Notes: generated from the letters alone by a model not told the origin. A stretch of DNA of 64,000 nt from Pontibacillus salicampi (GCF_042434395.1 NZ_JBHLTP010000003.1:1-64000), one strand, 5' to 3'; shown: positions 1-9,215, counted from the first letter of the stretch. Numbers and translations are program-made.

Positions 1-113
1 TCCCATCATGTAAATGAGTAAGATCCCTTGGAGATGACAAGGTTGATAGGTTCGAGGTGGAAGCGTGGTGACACGTGCAGCTGACGAATACTAATAGATC
101 GAGGACTTAACTA
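1..113 (+). rRNA. 23S rRNA, 3' end (partial)
   Basis: The first ~113 bases match the conserved 3' terminus of Bacillus 23S rRNA, ending in the GATCGAGGACTTAA motif at about 97-110. Only the tail is present; the rest lies left of the window. The exact 3' end is estimated from the Bacillus consensus and may be off by a few bases. Confidence 0.93.
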
Positions 114-136
114 AAAAATGAAAAGCGCAGGCGACT

Positions 137-160
137 TCCTAGGGGCATACGCCCCTAGGA
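137..160 (+). repeat. Perfect hairpin in the 23S-5S spacer
   Basis: A 10-bp perfect stem (137-146 with 151-160, TCCTAGGGGC and its complement) closes a four-base ATAC loop. It lies in the ~120-bp spacer between 23S and 5S rRNA. No tRNA is present in this spacer. A role in pre-rRNA processing is inference. Confidence 0.6.
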
Positions 161-234
161 GCCGGAGCTAGATCTCGATGCCGGATAATGATTCTTATCT
201 AGTTTTGAAGGTACTTCACCTTCCATAATCGAAG

Positions 235-349
235 TATGGTGGCTTAAGCGAAGAGGTCACACCTGTTCCCATGCCGAACACAGCAGTTAAGCTCTTCAGC
301 GCCGATGGTAGTCGGGGTTTTCCCCCGCAAGAGTAGGACGCCGCCATGC
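235..349 (+). rRNA. rrf: 5S ribosomal RNA
   Basis: The sequence has the complete Firmicutes 5S signature: a GGTGGC start, the GAAGAGGTCACACC block, CCGAACACAGCAGTTAAG, and the closing GAGTAGGACGCCGCCA. Length is about 115 nt, as expected. It directly follows the 23S gene and is followed by a strong terminator, so this is the end of an rrn operon. No tRNA cluster follows it. Confidence 0.96.
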
Positions 350-354
350 ACATG

Positions 355-391
355 AAAAACCCCTTCCGTTTCATATGGAAGGGGTTTTTTT
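355..391 (+). terminator. rrn operon terminator
   Basis: A 13-bp stem (355-367 with 377-389, AAAAACCCCTTCC and its complement) is followed by a run of Ts, just after 5S rRNA. This is a canonical intrinsic terminator. Confidence 0.93.
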
Positions 392-509
392 CGTATATTT
401 TTATTGATGGACCTGTTGTTCATGTTCATTGTTTATTTTTTTTATTTCTATAATTGGGTGGTTATGAGAAGAAAACGTTACGTTTACCAAATGGATAGCC
501 AATCCTCCT

Positions 510-543
510 CAGTGTGAAATGAAGCAAGCTCCCTTTCACACTG
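510..543 (-). terminator. Possible terminator of the FAH-family gene
   Basis: A 10-bp stem (510-519 with 534-543) with a 14-nt loop lies just downstream of the minus-strand FAH gene. There is no T-tract, so the assignment is weak. The rest of 392-588 shows no supportable gene. Confidence 0.3.
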
Positions 544-588
544 GGTTAAAGCTTCGTTCCCTTAGCAGCTTTCAGAAAAATAGGACAC

Positions 589-1230
589 TTATGAGATGAC
601 TAGTGGTCCAAAATAGTGTACTTGTTCATCTATGGGATTTATTAATTCCATTTTAAATGAATCTCCTGAGTTTACTGCTCCTACTCCTTCCGGTGTTCCA
701 GTGAAAATGATATCATCTTTGCCAGTTCCTAGATGTGTGTCTATATAGGAAATGATATCTCTAATAGAGAATAACATGTTCTGAGGGGAGCCAGTTTGTA
801 CTACCTTCTCCTGTTTATATAGAGAAAACTGTAATTGTTGGAAAGTCTGCTCCCCTGGAAAGGGAATAAATGGGCTGATTACCGCTGCACCTTTAAAGCC
901 TTTTGCTAGTGTCCAAGGATGTCCCTTTTCCTTTAGATTATGTTGAAGGTCCCTAGCTGTGAAATCTATACCAATTGCCATTTCTTTGATAATAGTATGT
1001 AATGGCATATAATCTTGGTAGGGACCTGCTAATTTCACTACGATCTCTACTTCATACTGTATTTCCCCTAATTGGAAAGGTAAGGACACTTCCCCTTCGG
1101 AGCTCTGTAGGGAATGGCTTGGCTTAGTGAAAATTAACGGGGAGGAGGGGATAGCATTCCCTAGTTCCTTCGCATGATTCTTATAGTTTCTTCCGACACA
1201 ATAAATGTTTTTTACTTCGTTGCTTTCCAT
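589..1230 (-). CDS. Fumarylacetoacetate hydrolase family protein
   Basis: The 213-residue product matches the C-terminal catalytic domain of the FAH superfamily (YcgM/YisK-like acylpyruvases and 2-hydroxyhepta-diene-dioate isomerases). Visible family features are the N-terminal CVGRNYKNHAKE segment, the FTKPSHS loop at about 34-40, a metal-binding E60-x-E62 pair and D94 in the GIDFTARD motif, at the spacing known for FAH. These act on C-C bonds of acylpyruvates or open-ring diacids with Mg2+ or Mn2+. The substrate cannot be read from sequence. ATG is preceded by GGGAGGAACG on the minus strand. It stands alone, divergent from the glycosyltransferase gene. Confidence 0.88.
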   Translation of the reverse strand: MESNEVKNIYCVGRNYKNHAKELGNAIPSSPLIFTKPSHSLQSSEGEVSLPFQLGEIQYEVEIVVKLAGPYQDYMPLHTIIKEMAIGIDFTARDLQHNLKEKGHPWTLAKGFKGAAVISPFIPFPGEQTFQQLQFSLYKQEKVVQTGSPQNMLFSIRDIISYIDTHLGTGKDDIIFTGTPEGVGAVNSGDSFKMELINPIDEQVHYFGPLVIS

Positions 1231-1400
1231 TTGAAACGTTCCTCCCTGATAATCTATTTTTCTAGTAGTGTATCATATTTTATGGTACCATACGGTAGTT
1301 CAATTTTAGTTACTATAAGGAAGATAATGATGTGAAAGCGTAGTAACGATTTAGGTGATAAGGGATAGCACTCTCTTACCATAAGGAGGTATTCACAACT

Positions 1401-2579
1401 ATGAATAGAAATATTTTAATGCTCAACATCCCTGCTGAAGGGCATGTTAATCCAAGTCTTGGTATGATTGAAGCGTTTGTGGCAAATGGAGATTGTGTTC
1501 ACTATATAACAACCGACCATTATCAAGAGCGTATAGAGAATCTAGGGGCATCTGTGCATGTACATCATGATTACTTAAAACATGCTCATATTGATCCTGC
1601 ATCATCGGAAGGGATATTATCCTTTTTACATGTTCATCTTCATATTGCTTTGGATACATTAGCCATTGTTAAACGGTTAAGGGAAGAAATTACATTTGAT
1701 TACGTGTATTATGACAGCTTTGGTACAGGGGAACTCATTAGTACTTATTTAAATATCCCCGGTTTTTCTTCTTCGGCATCCTTTGTCTTACCAGAAGAAT
1801 GGAAGCATATCATTCCACTTCACCCTAACCATTTACCACCGCTTGATGCAAAAGCCAACCAAATGCTAGCAGAAATGAGAGAGGAGTACGGCGTTGCTCC
1901 AAGGAATATGCTTCAATTCATGAATAATCAAGGAGCCTTAACATTCGCATATACAAGTGCGTACTTTCAGCCACAGAGGGACCAGTTTGGGGAAGAGTTT
2001 ATATTTATTGGCCCTTCTTTTCCTGAGCGGAAGCATACTCAGAACTTTCCTGTAGCATCTCTTCAGGAATCCAACGTCATATTTATATCACTAGGAACTG
2101 TCCTCTCCAATGTGGAAGAGTTTTTTAATAAATGTATAGATGCTTTCAAGGATTTTGACGGAAAGATTGTCATGGCAACAGGGGCAAGAGCAGATTATGA
2201 CAAACTCCAAGAGATTCCTGAGCATTTTTTAATATATCCTTACGTACCCCAACTAGAAGTGCTTCCTTATGCTGATATATTCATAACTCATGGTGGAATG
2301 AATAGTGTCAATGAAGCCATTCAGCACAATGTTCCAATGCTAATCATACCTCATGATAAGGATCAGCCTATGGTTGCCCAGCGTTTGATGGAATTAGGGG
2401 CTGCACAATCCTTACAACCTTCCACTCTTACACCAGCTTTATTGCAACAGGGGGTAAAGGAGGTATTAGATAATTCAGAGTACACTCAAGGCATCGCCCG
2501 CATTAAAGAAAGTTTCCAGCAATCCCCCGGGCCCAAGCATGCTGTAAATCAAATAGAAGATTACCTGAAGAATGAATAG
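1401..2579 (+). CDS. MGT-family UDP-glycosyltransferase
   Basis: A GT1 (macrolide glycosyltransferase-type) enzyme of 392 residues, related to B. subtilis YjiC/YdhE/YojK. The N-terminal acceptor domain starts ILMLNIPAEGHVNPSL with the catalytic-type His15. The C-terminal donor domain carries the UDP-sugar signature with HGG at 297-299, followed by NSVNEAI and a DQP at the end of the PSPG-like block. Such enzymes move glucose from UDP-glucose to hydrophobic acceptors such as flavonoids or macrolides. The physiological acceptor is unknown. AAGGAGG sits 8-10 bases before the ATG. It is monocistronic and does not belong to the conserved ytf-ytx block, so it is probably an accessory gene. Confidence 0.9.
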   Translation: MNRNILMLNIPAEGHVNPSLGMIEAFVANGDCVHYITTDHYQERIENLGASVHVHHDYLKHAHIDPASSEGILSFLHVHLHIALDTLAIVKRLREEITFDYVYYDSFGTGELISTYLNIPGFSSSASFVLPEEWKHIIPLHPNHLPPLDAKANQMLAEMREEYGVAPRNMLQFMNNQGALTFAYTSAYFQPQRDQFGEEFIFIGPSFPERKHTQNFPVASLQESNVIFISLGTVLSNVEEFFNKCIDAFKDFDGKIVMATGARADYDKLQEIPEHFLIYPYVPQLEVLPYADIFITHGGMNSVNEAIQHNVPMLIIPHDKDQPMVAQRLMELGAAQSLQPSTLTPALLQQGVKEVLDNSEYTQGIARIKESFQQSPGPKHAVNQIEDYLKNE

Positions 2580-2658
2580 CTTTTCCTTTAAACTCATCAT
2601 TAGCATTATTCCGATAAATTTAATATGATTTAAGTAGGAAGAAATTGAGGTGAGTTAA

Positions 2659-3825
2659 ATGAGAGATTTATATACCATGTATGTACGTAATAAACGTCAA
2701 CAAGATTTACTATCTATTGCTGACAAGCTAGCCGAGGAAATTGCATCCCACGCTCCGCTTGCAGATGAGCAGGCGGATTTTCCTAAGGAAACGCTTCAGG
2801 CTATGAAGCAGTCAGGCTATCCTGCTTTACCTCTCCCTGAGAACTATGGAGGGAAAAATATATCTTTATATGAGCTCTTGCTGCTTCAAGAGCGTATTGC
2901 CATTGCCGATGGGGCGGCTTCTCTTTCTGTTGGGTGGCATATGGGAGTATTGATGGAGCTGAGAGATGAAAATCTATGGAAGACGAGCGATTTTGATCAA
3001 TTAGCTAAAGAAGTAGCAGCTGAACAGAAAATGGTTAATCGGGCAGCATCTGAACCAGCTACCGGCAGCCCTGCCAGAGGTGGGAGACCGGAGACGACAG
3101 CCAAAGAGATAGATGGTAAATATTATATAACCGGAAGAAAAACGTTTACGTCTATGGCTAGTGCACTTGACTACTTTCTAGTGTCTGCCTATGTCGAGGA
3201 AAAGGATGAAGTGGGCTGGTTTTTATTAGGTGCTAATGAACCTGGTATTGCGGTTGATTACACATGGGATACAGTTGGAATGAGAGGAACTGGAAGTCAT
3301 GACCTTGTTTTAGATAACGTCAAGATGGAGAAGGAAGCACTCGTAGAAATGGCTTCTAAAGAATCAGGACCTAAAGGCTGGCTGCTACATATTCCTGCTT
3401 GTTATTTAGGAATTGCGATTGCAGCGAGAAATGAAGCTATCGATTTTGCAAAAAGCTTCCAGCCTAACAGTTTAGACACGCCGATTTCTGAGGTCCCTCA
3501 TATCCGCCAAAAAATAGGCGAGATGGACTTGAAATTAATGCACGCTCGTCAATTTATGTATTCTATCGCTGAACAATGGGACCGCTTCCCAGAGAGGCGT
3601 CAGCAGTTAGCCCAGGCTCTAGGTGCAGTTAAAACAATTGCAACTAATGCGGCTAATGAGGTGGTAGATTTAGCAATGAGAATTGCGGGAGGACGTGGAC
3701 TTTCTAAGCGGTTTAACTTTGAAAAGTATTATCGGGATGTTCGTGCTGGATTGCACAATCCTCCAGCTGACGATTCTGTGATTGAAAATCTAGCAAAACA
3801 AGCTATCCAATATAGTGAGAAATAA
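2659..3825 (+). CDS. Acyl-CoA dehydrogenase family flavoprotein
   Basis: The 388-residue protein has the acyl-CoA dehydrogenase fold. It has an N-terminal helical domain with LPLPENYGG (about 57-65), a middle beta domain with GRKTFTSMA and GMRGTGSHDLVLDNV, and a C-terminal four-helix domain with AMRIAGGRGLSK near 350. It resembles the YdbM type. The segment that normally carries the catalytic base (the YEGT-type motif after YRDxR) reads AGLHNPPADD here. I see no glutamate at that place, nor at the alternative isovaleryl-CoA dehydrogenase position. A classical alpha,beta-dehydrogenation is therefore uncertain, and a flavin monooxygenase-like or other reaction is possible. The start has GAGGTGAG upstream. 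Not operonic with neighbours. Confidence 0.85.
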   Translation: MRDLYTMYVRNKRQQDLLSIADKLAEEIASHAPLADEQADFPKETLQAMKQSGYPALPLPENYGGKNISLYELLLLQERIAIADGAASLSVGWHMGVLMELRDENLWKTSDFDQLAKEVAAEQKMVNRAASEPATGSPARGGRPETTAKEIDGKYYITGRKTFTSMASALDYFLVSAYVEEKDEVGWFLLGANEPGIAVDYTWDTVGMRGTGSHDLVLDNVKMEKEALVEMASKESGPKGWLLHIPACYLGIAIAARNEAIDFAKSFQPNSLDTPISEVPHIRQKIGEMDLKLMHARQFMYSIAEQWDRFPERRQQLAQALGAVKTIATNAANEVVDLAMRIAGGRGLSKRFNFEKYYRDVRAGLHNPPADDSVIENLAKQAIQYSEK

Positions 3826-3836
3826 TGTAGGTACAG

Positions 3837-3877
3837 AAAAGAGCAACAGCACTAAATTTAGGCTGCTGCTCTTTTTG
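3837..3877. terminator. Terminator between convergent ACAD-like gene and ytfP
   Basis: A stem of about 12 bp with one mismatch (AAGAGCAACAGC at 3839-3850 with GCTGCTGCTCTT at 3862-3873) is followed by Ts. It can serve both convergent genes. Confidence 0.8.
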
Positions 3878-3884
3878 TTATACA

Positions 3885-5144
3885 TTATGAAAAGGAGTCA
3901 TATGCCGCATTGGTACCTGCGATACGTCCTGTAACAAGTGCGGAGGTGATATTATATCCGCCAGTATAACCGTGTATATCTAATATTTCTCCACTGAAAT
4001 AAAGACGATCCATTGCTTTGGAGGCCATTGTGTTCGGAACAACTTCTTTTACGCTAACTCCTCCACCCGTTACAAATGCTTTCTCAATGGATTGTGAATC
4101 ATGGATGAGGAAAGTAAACTTCTTGAAATCCTGTACTAGACTTTGTATTTTTTCCAAGGAAGTGTTCGTTGCCCTGTCTTCCAGTGTAATGTCATTCTTC
4201 TCTAACAGCATATCCAGATAACGTTCTGGAACCCAGCCTTTTAGTAAGTTTTTTACTGTTTTCTTAGGATGAGCTTGTATTACTGTTTTTACTTCCTCTA
4301 ACAATTCGTTTTCTTTTCTGTCTGGAAGTGCATCAATTTGCATTGGTACTGGTCTATGTCCTTTTTTGAATTCTTTTACAACGTATTGGGAGCAACGAAG
4401 TACAGCTGGACCACTAATGCCGAAATGAGTGAACAGCATGTCCATTCGGTGCGTTTTGACGACTTTGCCTTTTTTATTTAGAACCGTTAAAGCGACATCT
4501 CTTAAGGAGAGACCCTGGAGCGATTTTTGTTGGATAAATGTTTCCTGGGAAATAAGCGGCACTTCCGTTGGGTACAAATCGGTGATAGTATGGCCGGCCT
4601 TTTCTGCCCAGGCATATCCATCTCCAGTGGAGCCAGTGTGCGGGACGGATTTTCCCCCAACAGATATGACAAGGGAGGTAGTTTGTATTGTTTCTTTACT
4701 TTTCAGTACAATCTCGTGAGTGCTTTCTCCATATTCAACTGTTTCCACTGGAGTTTCTTTTCTAACATCTATTCCTAATTCGTCCATTCTCGATAAGAGG
4801 GCATTAACGACATCCCTTGCTTTATTACTTGCAGGAAACATTCTGCCATGGTCTTCTTCCTTCAGCTCTACGCCTAGATTTTCAAAGAATTCAATGATAT
4901 CGTAGTTGTTAAAAACCGAAAAGGCGCTATACAAGAAGCGTCCATTTCCAGGAATATGCTTAATGATTTCATCTTGTGGCAGACGGTTTGTTACGTTGCA
5001 GCGCCCGCCTCCGGATATAGCTAATTTCTTACCAAGTTTTTTTCCTTTATCAATAAGGAGGGTCTTAGCTCCATTTTCTGCAGCAGCGATTGCCGCCATT
5101 AAGCCAGATGGTCCGCCTCCTATAATCGTTACATCGTATTTCAT
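3885..5144 (-). CDS. ytfP: HI0933/YtfP-type FAD-dependent oxidoreductase
   Basis: The 419-residue flavoprotein begins with a dinucleotide-binding GGGPSGLMAA motif (about 9-18), followed by the family signature KLAISGGGRCNVTN at about 41-54. The C-terminal FAD contact is FSGEILDIHGYTGGYN near 384-399. This is the HI0933/BaiN family of flavin oxidoreductases, whose physiological substrate is generally undefined. The gene is divergent from murJ, with ~110 bp between starts, as in the ytfP-ytgP region of B. subtilis. The ATG start overlaps the Rossmann motif as expected. Confidence 0.9.
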   Translation of the reverse strand: MKYDVTIIGGGPSGLMAAIAAAENGAKTLLIDKGKKLGKKLAISGGGRCNVTNRLPQDEIIKHIPGNGRFLYSAFSVFNNYDIIEFFENLGVELKEEDHGRMFPASNKARDVVNALLSRMDELGIDVRKETPVETVEYGESTHEIVLKSKETIQTTSLVISVGGKSVPHTGSTGDGYAWAEKAGHTITDLYPTEVPLISQETFIQQKSLQGLSLRDVALTVLNKKGKVVKTHRMDMLFTHFGISGPAVLRCSQYVVKEFKKGHRPVPMQIDALPDRKENELLEEVKTVIQAHPKKTVKNLLKGWVPERYLDMLLEKNDITLEDRATNTSLEKIQSLVQDFKKFTFLIHDSQSIEKAFVTGGGVSVKEVVPNTMASKAMDRLYFSGEILDIHGYTGGYNITSALVTGRIAGTNAAYDSFS

Positions 5145-5255
5145 GTTGACAGTCCTTTCTATCTGAATCTGAAATTCATCAGAATTAAATCGTAATCCAT
5201 CCTATATATGATAAAATAGAATGGTTGTATTCTACAAATAAATGCAGGTGAAAAT

Positions 5256-6890
5256 ATGGCACAATCGAAAATTCTCAGAGGAACGATGCTACTAAGTGGT
5301 GCTTCCTTTCTTTCAAAATTTCTAGGAATGATTTATGTTATTCCGTTTCATGCTTTGGTCGGAGCAACGGGAGGAACGTTGTTCGCATATGCTTATACAC
5401 CTTACAGTATCTTAATTAGTTTATCAACAATGGGTGTCCCCTTAGCTGTTTCAAAGTTCGTTTCCAAATATAATACACTTGGTGATTACGAAACAGGGCG
5501 AAGGATGTATCGGTCGGGCTTGAAGCTTATGGGGTTATCAGGAATTATTGCCTTTCTGCTGTTATTCTTTGGTGCAGAGCTTCTTGCACCTATCATAAAA
5601 GGAAATAACGCAAAGGGGAACACACAAGAAGATATTGCAATGGTAATTCAGATGGTGAGCTTTGCCTTACTCGTAATCCCAGCGATGAGTATTACGAGGG
5701 GTTTCTTCCAAGGGTATGAATCGATGGGGCCGACAGCGGTCTCGCAAGTAGTGGAACAAATAGTTCGTATCGCTTTTCTCTTAATTGCTTCATACTATGT
5801 AATGGAAACAGTAGGAGACATAAGGCTTGCGGTTGGCTTTGCTTCTTTTGCTGCTTTTATAGGGGCTATAGCGAGTGCTATCGTTCTCTATGTTTATTGG
5901 AGAAGAAGGAGGCACTATTTAGATCAGCGTCTTGATGAGCAGAAAGTACATTATGATATCGATTTAAAAGATATCTATAAAGAGATGTTCAGTTATGCTG
6001 GACCGTTTGTTTTGGTGGGCATCGCAATACCGTTACTGCAGTTTATTGATATGCTCACATTTAACCGCTCTATGTCCTTAGCAGGTTTTACAGATGAATT
6101 TAATGATATTGCCTACGGTGCGATTCATCTATTTGGACATAAGCTTGTCATTATCCCGGTTACGCTTGCGACAGGGCTGTCTCTGGCGCTATTGCCAACC
6201 ATGACTCGTTCTTTTAACGAGAATAATCGTAAACAATTGTTTCAACAAATAAACCAAGCACTGCAGATTGTCATGTTGCTGGTACTTCCCGCATCTATTG
6301 GAATCTCTTTGTTATCTAATGAAGCTTATACTACCTTTTATAATAGTGAACATATTCAGGTTACTGGCAGTTTACTAGGATGGTACGCTCCTGTTGCCTT
6401 AATCTTTGCACTATTTACAGTAACCTCCTCTATGCTGCAAGGAATAAATGAACAGAAATTTGCCACGGTCAGTCTTGGAGTAGGCGTGTTATTAAAGGTT
6501 GTACTAAACATCCCGCTTATATTATGGTTAGGAGCTTATGGTTCTGTCATAGGTACAGGTATCGCAATGGGTGGGGCGGTAGCTTTAAACCTTTACAAAA
6601 TTAGAACATCCGTTGCTTTTCCTATGAAACAATTTGTGAAAAGGTCAGCGTTAATAGGTATTATTACGATACTCATGTCTCTGCTAGTGCTCATTCTTCG
6701 TTGGCTGTTAGGAATAGCAGGTTTGGAATATACTAATGGTAAATTATCAGCAGTGCTCGTGCTGTTTATTTGTGCAGGCGCAGGTGGCTTGTTTTACTTA
6801 TGGGCAGCTTATCAAACCACTTTATTAGAAAGAATTCTAGGGAATAGAATAAAAGGATTAGATCGTTTCTTGAAACGCAAGGAAAGCTAG
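5256..6890 (+). CDS. murJ: Lipid II flippase-type MOP membrane protein (YtgP/MurJ)
   Basis: A 544-residue polytopic membrane protein with 14 predicted hydrophobic segments and the SpoVB/YtgP signature at the N-terminus (LRGTMLLSGASFLSKFLGM). It belongs to the MOP exporter superfamily. The B. subtilis orthologue YtgP is the MurJ flippase that moves lipid II across the membrane. The family also includes SpoVB and YkvU, and the assignment to YtgP rests on synteny with ytfP and the rsuA-like gene. It is separated from the next gene by 13 bp, so they are probably co-transcribed. Confidence 0.88.
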   Translation: MAQSKILRGTMLLSGASFLSKFLGMIYVIPFHALVGATGGTLFAYAYTPYSILISLSTMGVPLAVSKFVSKYNTLGDYETGRRMYRSGLKLMGLSGIIAFLLLFFGAELLAPIIKGNNAKGNTQEDIAMVIQMVSFALLVIPAMSITRGFFQGYESMGPTAVSQVVEQIVRIAFLLIASYYVMETVGDIRLAVGFASFAAFIGAIASAIVLYVYWRRRRHYLDQRLDEQKVHYDIDLKDIYKEMFSYAGPFVLVGIAIPLLQFIDMLTFNRSMSLAGFTDEFNDIAYGAIHLFGHKLVIIPVTLATGLSLALLPTMTRSFNENNRKQLFQQINQALQIVMLLVLPASIGISLLSNEAYTTFYNSEHIQVTGSLLGWYAPVALIFALFTVTSSMLQGINEQKFATVSLGVGVLLKVVLNIPLILWLGAYGSVIGTGIAMGGAVALNLYKIRTSVAFPMKQFVKRSALIGIITILMSLLVLILRWLLGIAGLEYTNGKLSAVLVLFICAGAGGLFYLWAAYQTTLLERILGNRIKGLDRFLKRKES

Positions 6891-6903
6891 GAGGAAATAG
6901 TAC

Positions 6904-7641
6904 GTGAGAATTGATAAATTGTTAGCAAATATGGGTTACGGGACAAGGAAAGAAGTTAAAAAGATATTAAAGACAGGGATAGTACGAGTCGATGCTACCC
7001 CAATAAAAGATCCAAAAACTCATGTAAATCCAGAGACGCAGGAAGTAACGGTGCACGGAGAAGTAGTAGAATATCGACAATACATTTATCTTGTCATGAA
7101 TAAACCTCAGGGTCTTATATCCGCTACAGAGGATGCAGAGGAAATGACGGTTGTGGATATATTAGAACCAGATGATCAATTGTTTGAGCCGTTTCCTGTA
7201 GGAAGGTTAGATAAGGATACAGAAGGTCTTTTGATAATTACGAATGATGGGAAGTTAACACATCAGCTATTATCTCCGAAGAAAGGAATAGGCAAACGAT
7301 ACTTCGCTGTTATTGAGGGGGAAGTGACAGAGGAGGATCGTAAAACGTTTGAGCAGGGGGTCACCCTTGATGACGGATATGTTACAAAGCCTGCTACATT
7401 AGATATCCTGTCTTCAGGCAGTACGTCTGAAATAGAGGTGGTCATTACTGAGGGGAAATACCATCAGGTGAAGCGTATGTTTGAAAGTGTTGGGAAAAAG
7501 GTTACATTCTTAAAGCGCCTTAGTATGGCAGGTTTAGAGCTCGATGAGGATTTAGAGCCAGGAGAATACCGAGAAATGAATGATGAAGAATTATCTTTTC
7601 TACGAGAACAAGTTGCTCAATCCAAAAATAGTGATATGTAA
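6904..7641 (+). CDS. rsuA: 16S rRNA pseudouridine synthase, RsuA family
   Basis: The 245-residue protein has an N-terminal S4 RNA-binding domain (MRIDKLLANMGYGTRKEVKK, here a GTG start) and a pseudouridine synthase domain. The catalytic motif is GRLDKDTEGLLI near 99-110, with the catalytic Asp in GRLD. It is expected to isomerise one uridine in 16S rRNA. The B. subtilis counterpart is YtzG. The GTG start at 6904 is supported by AGGAGG at 6890-6895. It follows murJ after 13 bp. Confidence 0.92.
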   Translation: MRIDKLLANMGYGTRKEVKKILKTGIVRVDATPIKDPKTHVNPETQEVTVHGEVVEYRQYIYLVMNKPQGLISATEDAEEMTVVDILEPDDQLFEPFPVGRLDKDTEGLLIITNDGKLTHQLLSPKKGIGKRYFAVIEGEVTEEDRKTFEQGVTLDDGYVTKPATLDILSSGSTSEIEVVITEGKYHQVKRMFESVGKKVTFLKRLSMAGLELDEDLEPGEYREMNDEELSFLREQVAQSKNSDM

Positions 7642-7684
7642 CGGATGATCAAGCTCTATCGGTAAGTGTTTTGATGTTACAGTC

Positions 7685-7717
7685 AAAAAAATACCCGGAC
7701 GAAAACTCCGGGTATTA
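7685..7717 (-). terminator. Terminator downstream of ytzE (also usable by rsuA)
   Basis: The hairpin AATACCCGGA (7691-7700) with TCCGGGTATT (7708-7717) is followed on the minus strand by seven Ts. The T-tract favours minus-strand termination about 90 bp past ytzE. Confidence 0.8.
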
Positions 7718-7807
7718 TCATATCAACTATTATTTTATAGCATTATCATTTATATTCTATTCTTCCTAAAAAGCGATTAACAAACGCAAATGTATATTGG
7801 TCATACA

Positions 7808-8026
7808 TTATGATACTTTCACTTTACGTTCTGTAATCGTCCACTTCCCACGATTCGGACTTGTTACCAGTCCATTATATTGTAAAACATGCAAATCCCT
7901 TTGAACAGTTCTGTCAGTGATGCCAAAAGCTTCCGCCAAGTCTGTAGTTGTCACCGTCCCATTATCTCTAATATAGAGGTAAACATCCTTTACACGACTT
8001 AGCATACGAGCTGTTGAACGATTCAA
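7808..8026 (-). CDS. ytzE: DeoR-type winged-helix protein YtzE
   Basis: A 72-residue protein made up of a single DeoR-type helix-turn-helix (TVTTTDLAEAFGITDRTVQRDLHVLQYNGLV). It has no effector-binding domain, which matches B. subtilis YtzE. The start is TTG at 8026, preceded by AAGGAG with an 8-9 base gap; no better ATG precedes the domain. The targets are unknown. Confidence 0.88.
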   Translation of the reverse strand: MNRSTARMLSRVKDVYLYIRDNGTVTTTDLAEAFGITDRTVQRDLHVLQYNGLVTSPNRGKWTITERKVKVS

Positions 8027-8192
8027 AAAACCACTCCTTCAGGTTTTGTTTAAAGCGTGGTGCCTGTGAATCTCGGAAGTTAAGTCAATTCTACAATAAT
8101 ACGGAGGAAAATAGCCAGTAGAACGACTAAAATTTACAGAGAATTCACGTTATTTACCTTGTGTTAGTAACTAATTAATATAGGAGGACGTT

Positions 8193-9215
8193 ATGCTTTT
8201 TTTTCGTAAAGTGCTACTGAAATTAATCCACATTAATAACACAATATTATTCTTTAGCAGCTTATTGATTGTAGGGTTATCGACGATATTAATTGTATTA
8301 GTAGAACCAGAGACCTTTCCGACCTATTTTGATGGCTTCTGGTGGGTCATGACTACCGTTACGACAGTGGGGTATGGTGATTATTCTCCCGCTACAGTAG
8401 GGGGAAGATGGATTGCCATTCTGCTGTATATTGTGGGGATTGGTGTCATTGGAGTCGTCATTGGTAAAGTAGTAGAGGGCTTATCAGTATTTAGGAAAAA
8501 GAGAAGGGAAGGTAATATTGTGTATAAGGATAAAAACCATTACATTATTATCGGCTGGTCAGAGAAGGCTCGTTATGCAGTGAAAGAGATGCTCGAAACC
8601 ATGGAAGATACAGAAATTATTATTATCGACGATTTAGAGAAGGCACCCTTATTACAAGAGAATATTCATTACATAAGAGGAAATGCCTCTTCTACGGAAA
8701 CTTTGGAAAAAGCAAATGTAAGAGAGGCGAGAGCTGTGTTGATCTTTGCTGATGATACATTAAGGGACGCTCAAATAATCGATGGTAAGACGCTGCTCAT
8801 TGCTTCCACTGTAGAATCGATGACCCAAGATGTACATACAGTTGTAGAGGTAATGGAGGAAGAGCATATTAGTAACTTTGAGCATGCGAGTGTGGATGAG
8901 TTCATCTTTTCTCGAGAAACGATTTCTTCCTTGGCGGTTCGTTCTGCCTTTACTAAAGGGATTTCAGGGATATATGGTCAGTTAATGAGGCGTTCTCATG
9001 GTGATGACTTATTCCATATTCCAATGCAACAGCAGTGGAATACATATAGAGACGCTTTTGATGCTCTGTTAGAAAGAGGGGCAACTCTTATCGCGGATAG
9101 ACAGAATTTAAGTATCAATCGAATGCTTGATGAGGAACTTCCAAAGGAAGCAGAGCTATATGCTATCTGCGACAAGGCCACCTATGCCAATATAATGAAG
9201 GAGTTGTCCTCATGA
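8193..9215 (+). CDS. Two-TM potassium channel with RCK domain
   Basis: A membrane helix at about 16-37 and a pore loop with the K+ selectivity filter TTVGYGD (57-63) are followed by a second helix at about 73-95. A cytosolic RCK/TrkA-N Rossmann domain starts at YIIIGWSEKA (117-126). This is a complete MthK/YugO-type ligand-gated K+ channel subunit, expected to tetramerise in the membrane. At 340 residues it is of normal length. AGGAGG lies 6 bases before the ATG. The stop overlaps the pepV start by four bases (ATGA at 9212-9215), so the two are translationally coupled. Confidence 0.92.
   Translation: MLFFRKVLLKLIHINNTILFFSSLLIVGLSTILIVLVEPETFPTYFDGFWWVMTTVTTVGYGDYSPATVGGRWIAILLYIVGIGVIGVVIGKVVEGLSVFRKKRREGNIVYKDKNHYIIIGWSEKARYAVKEMLETMEDTEIIIIDDLEKAPLLQENIHYIRGNASSTETLEKANVREARAVLIFADDTLRDAQIIDGKTLLIASTVESMTQDVHTVVEVMEEEHISNFEHASVDEFIFSRETISSLAVRSAFTKGISGIYGQLMRRSHGDDLFHIPMQQQWNTYRDAFDALLERGATLIADRQNLSINRMLDEELPKEAELYAICDKATYANIMKELSS

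Noticed and set aside
244..429. 61-residue minus-strand frame over 5S rRNA
   Set aside because: It lies on a structural RNA gene and its terminator and has no ribosome-binding site.
1326..1350. cre-like TGAAAGCG sequence upstream of the glycosyltransferase
   Set aside because: The right half does not end in CA, so it fails the CcpA site consensus.
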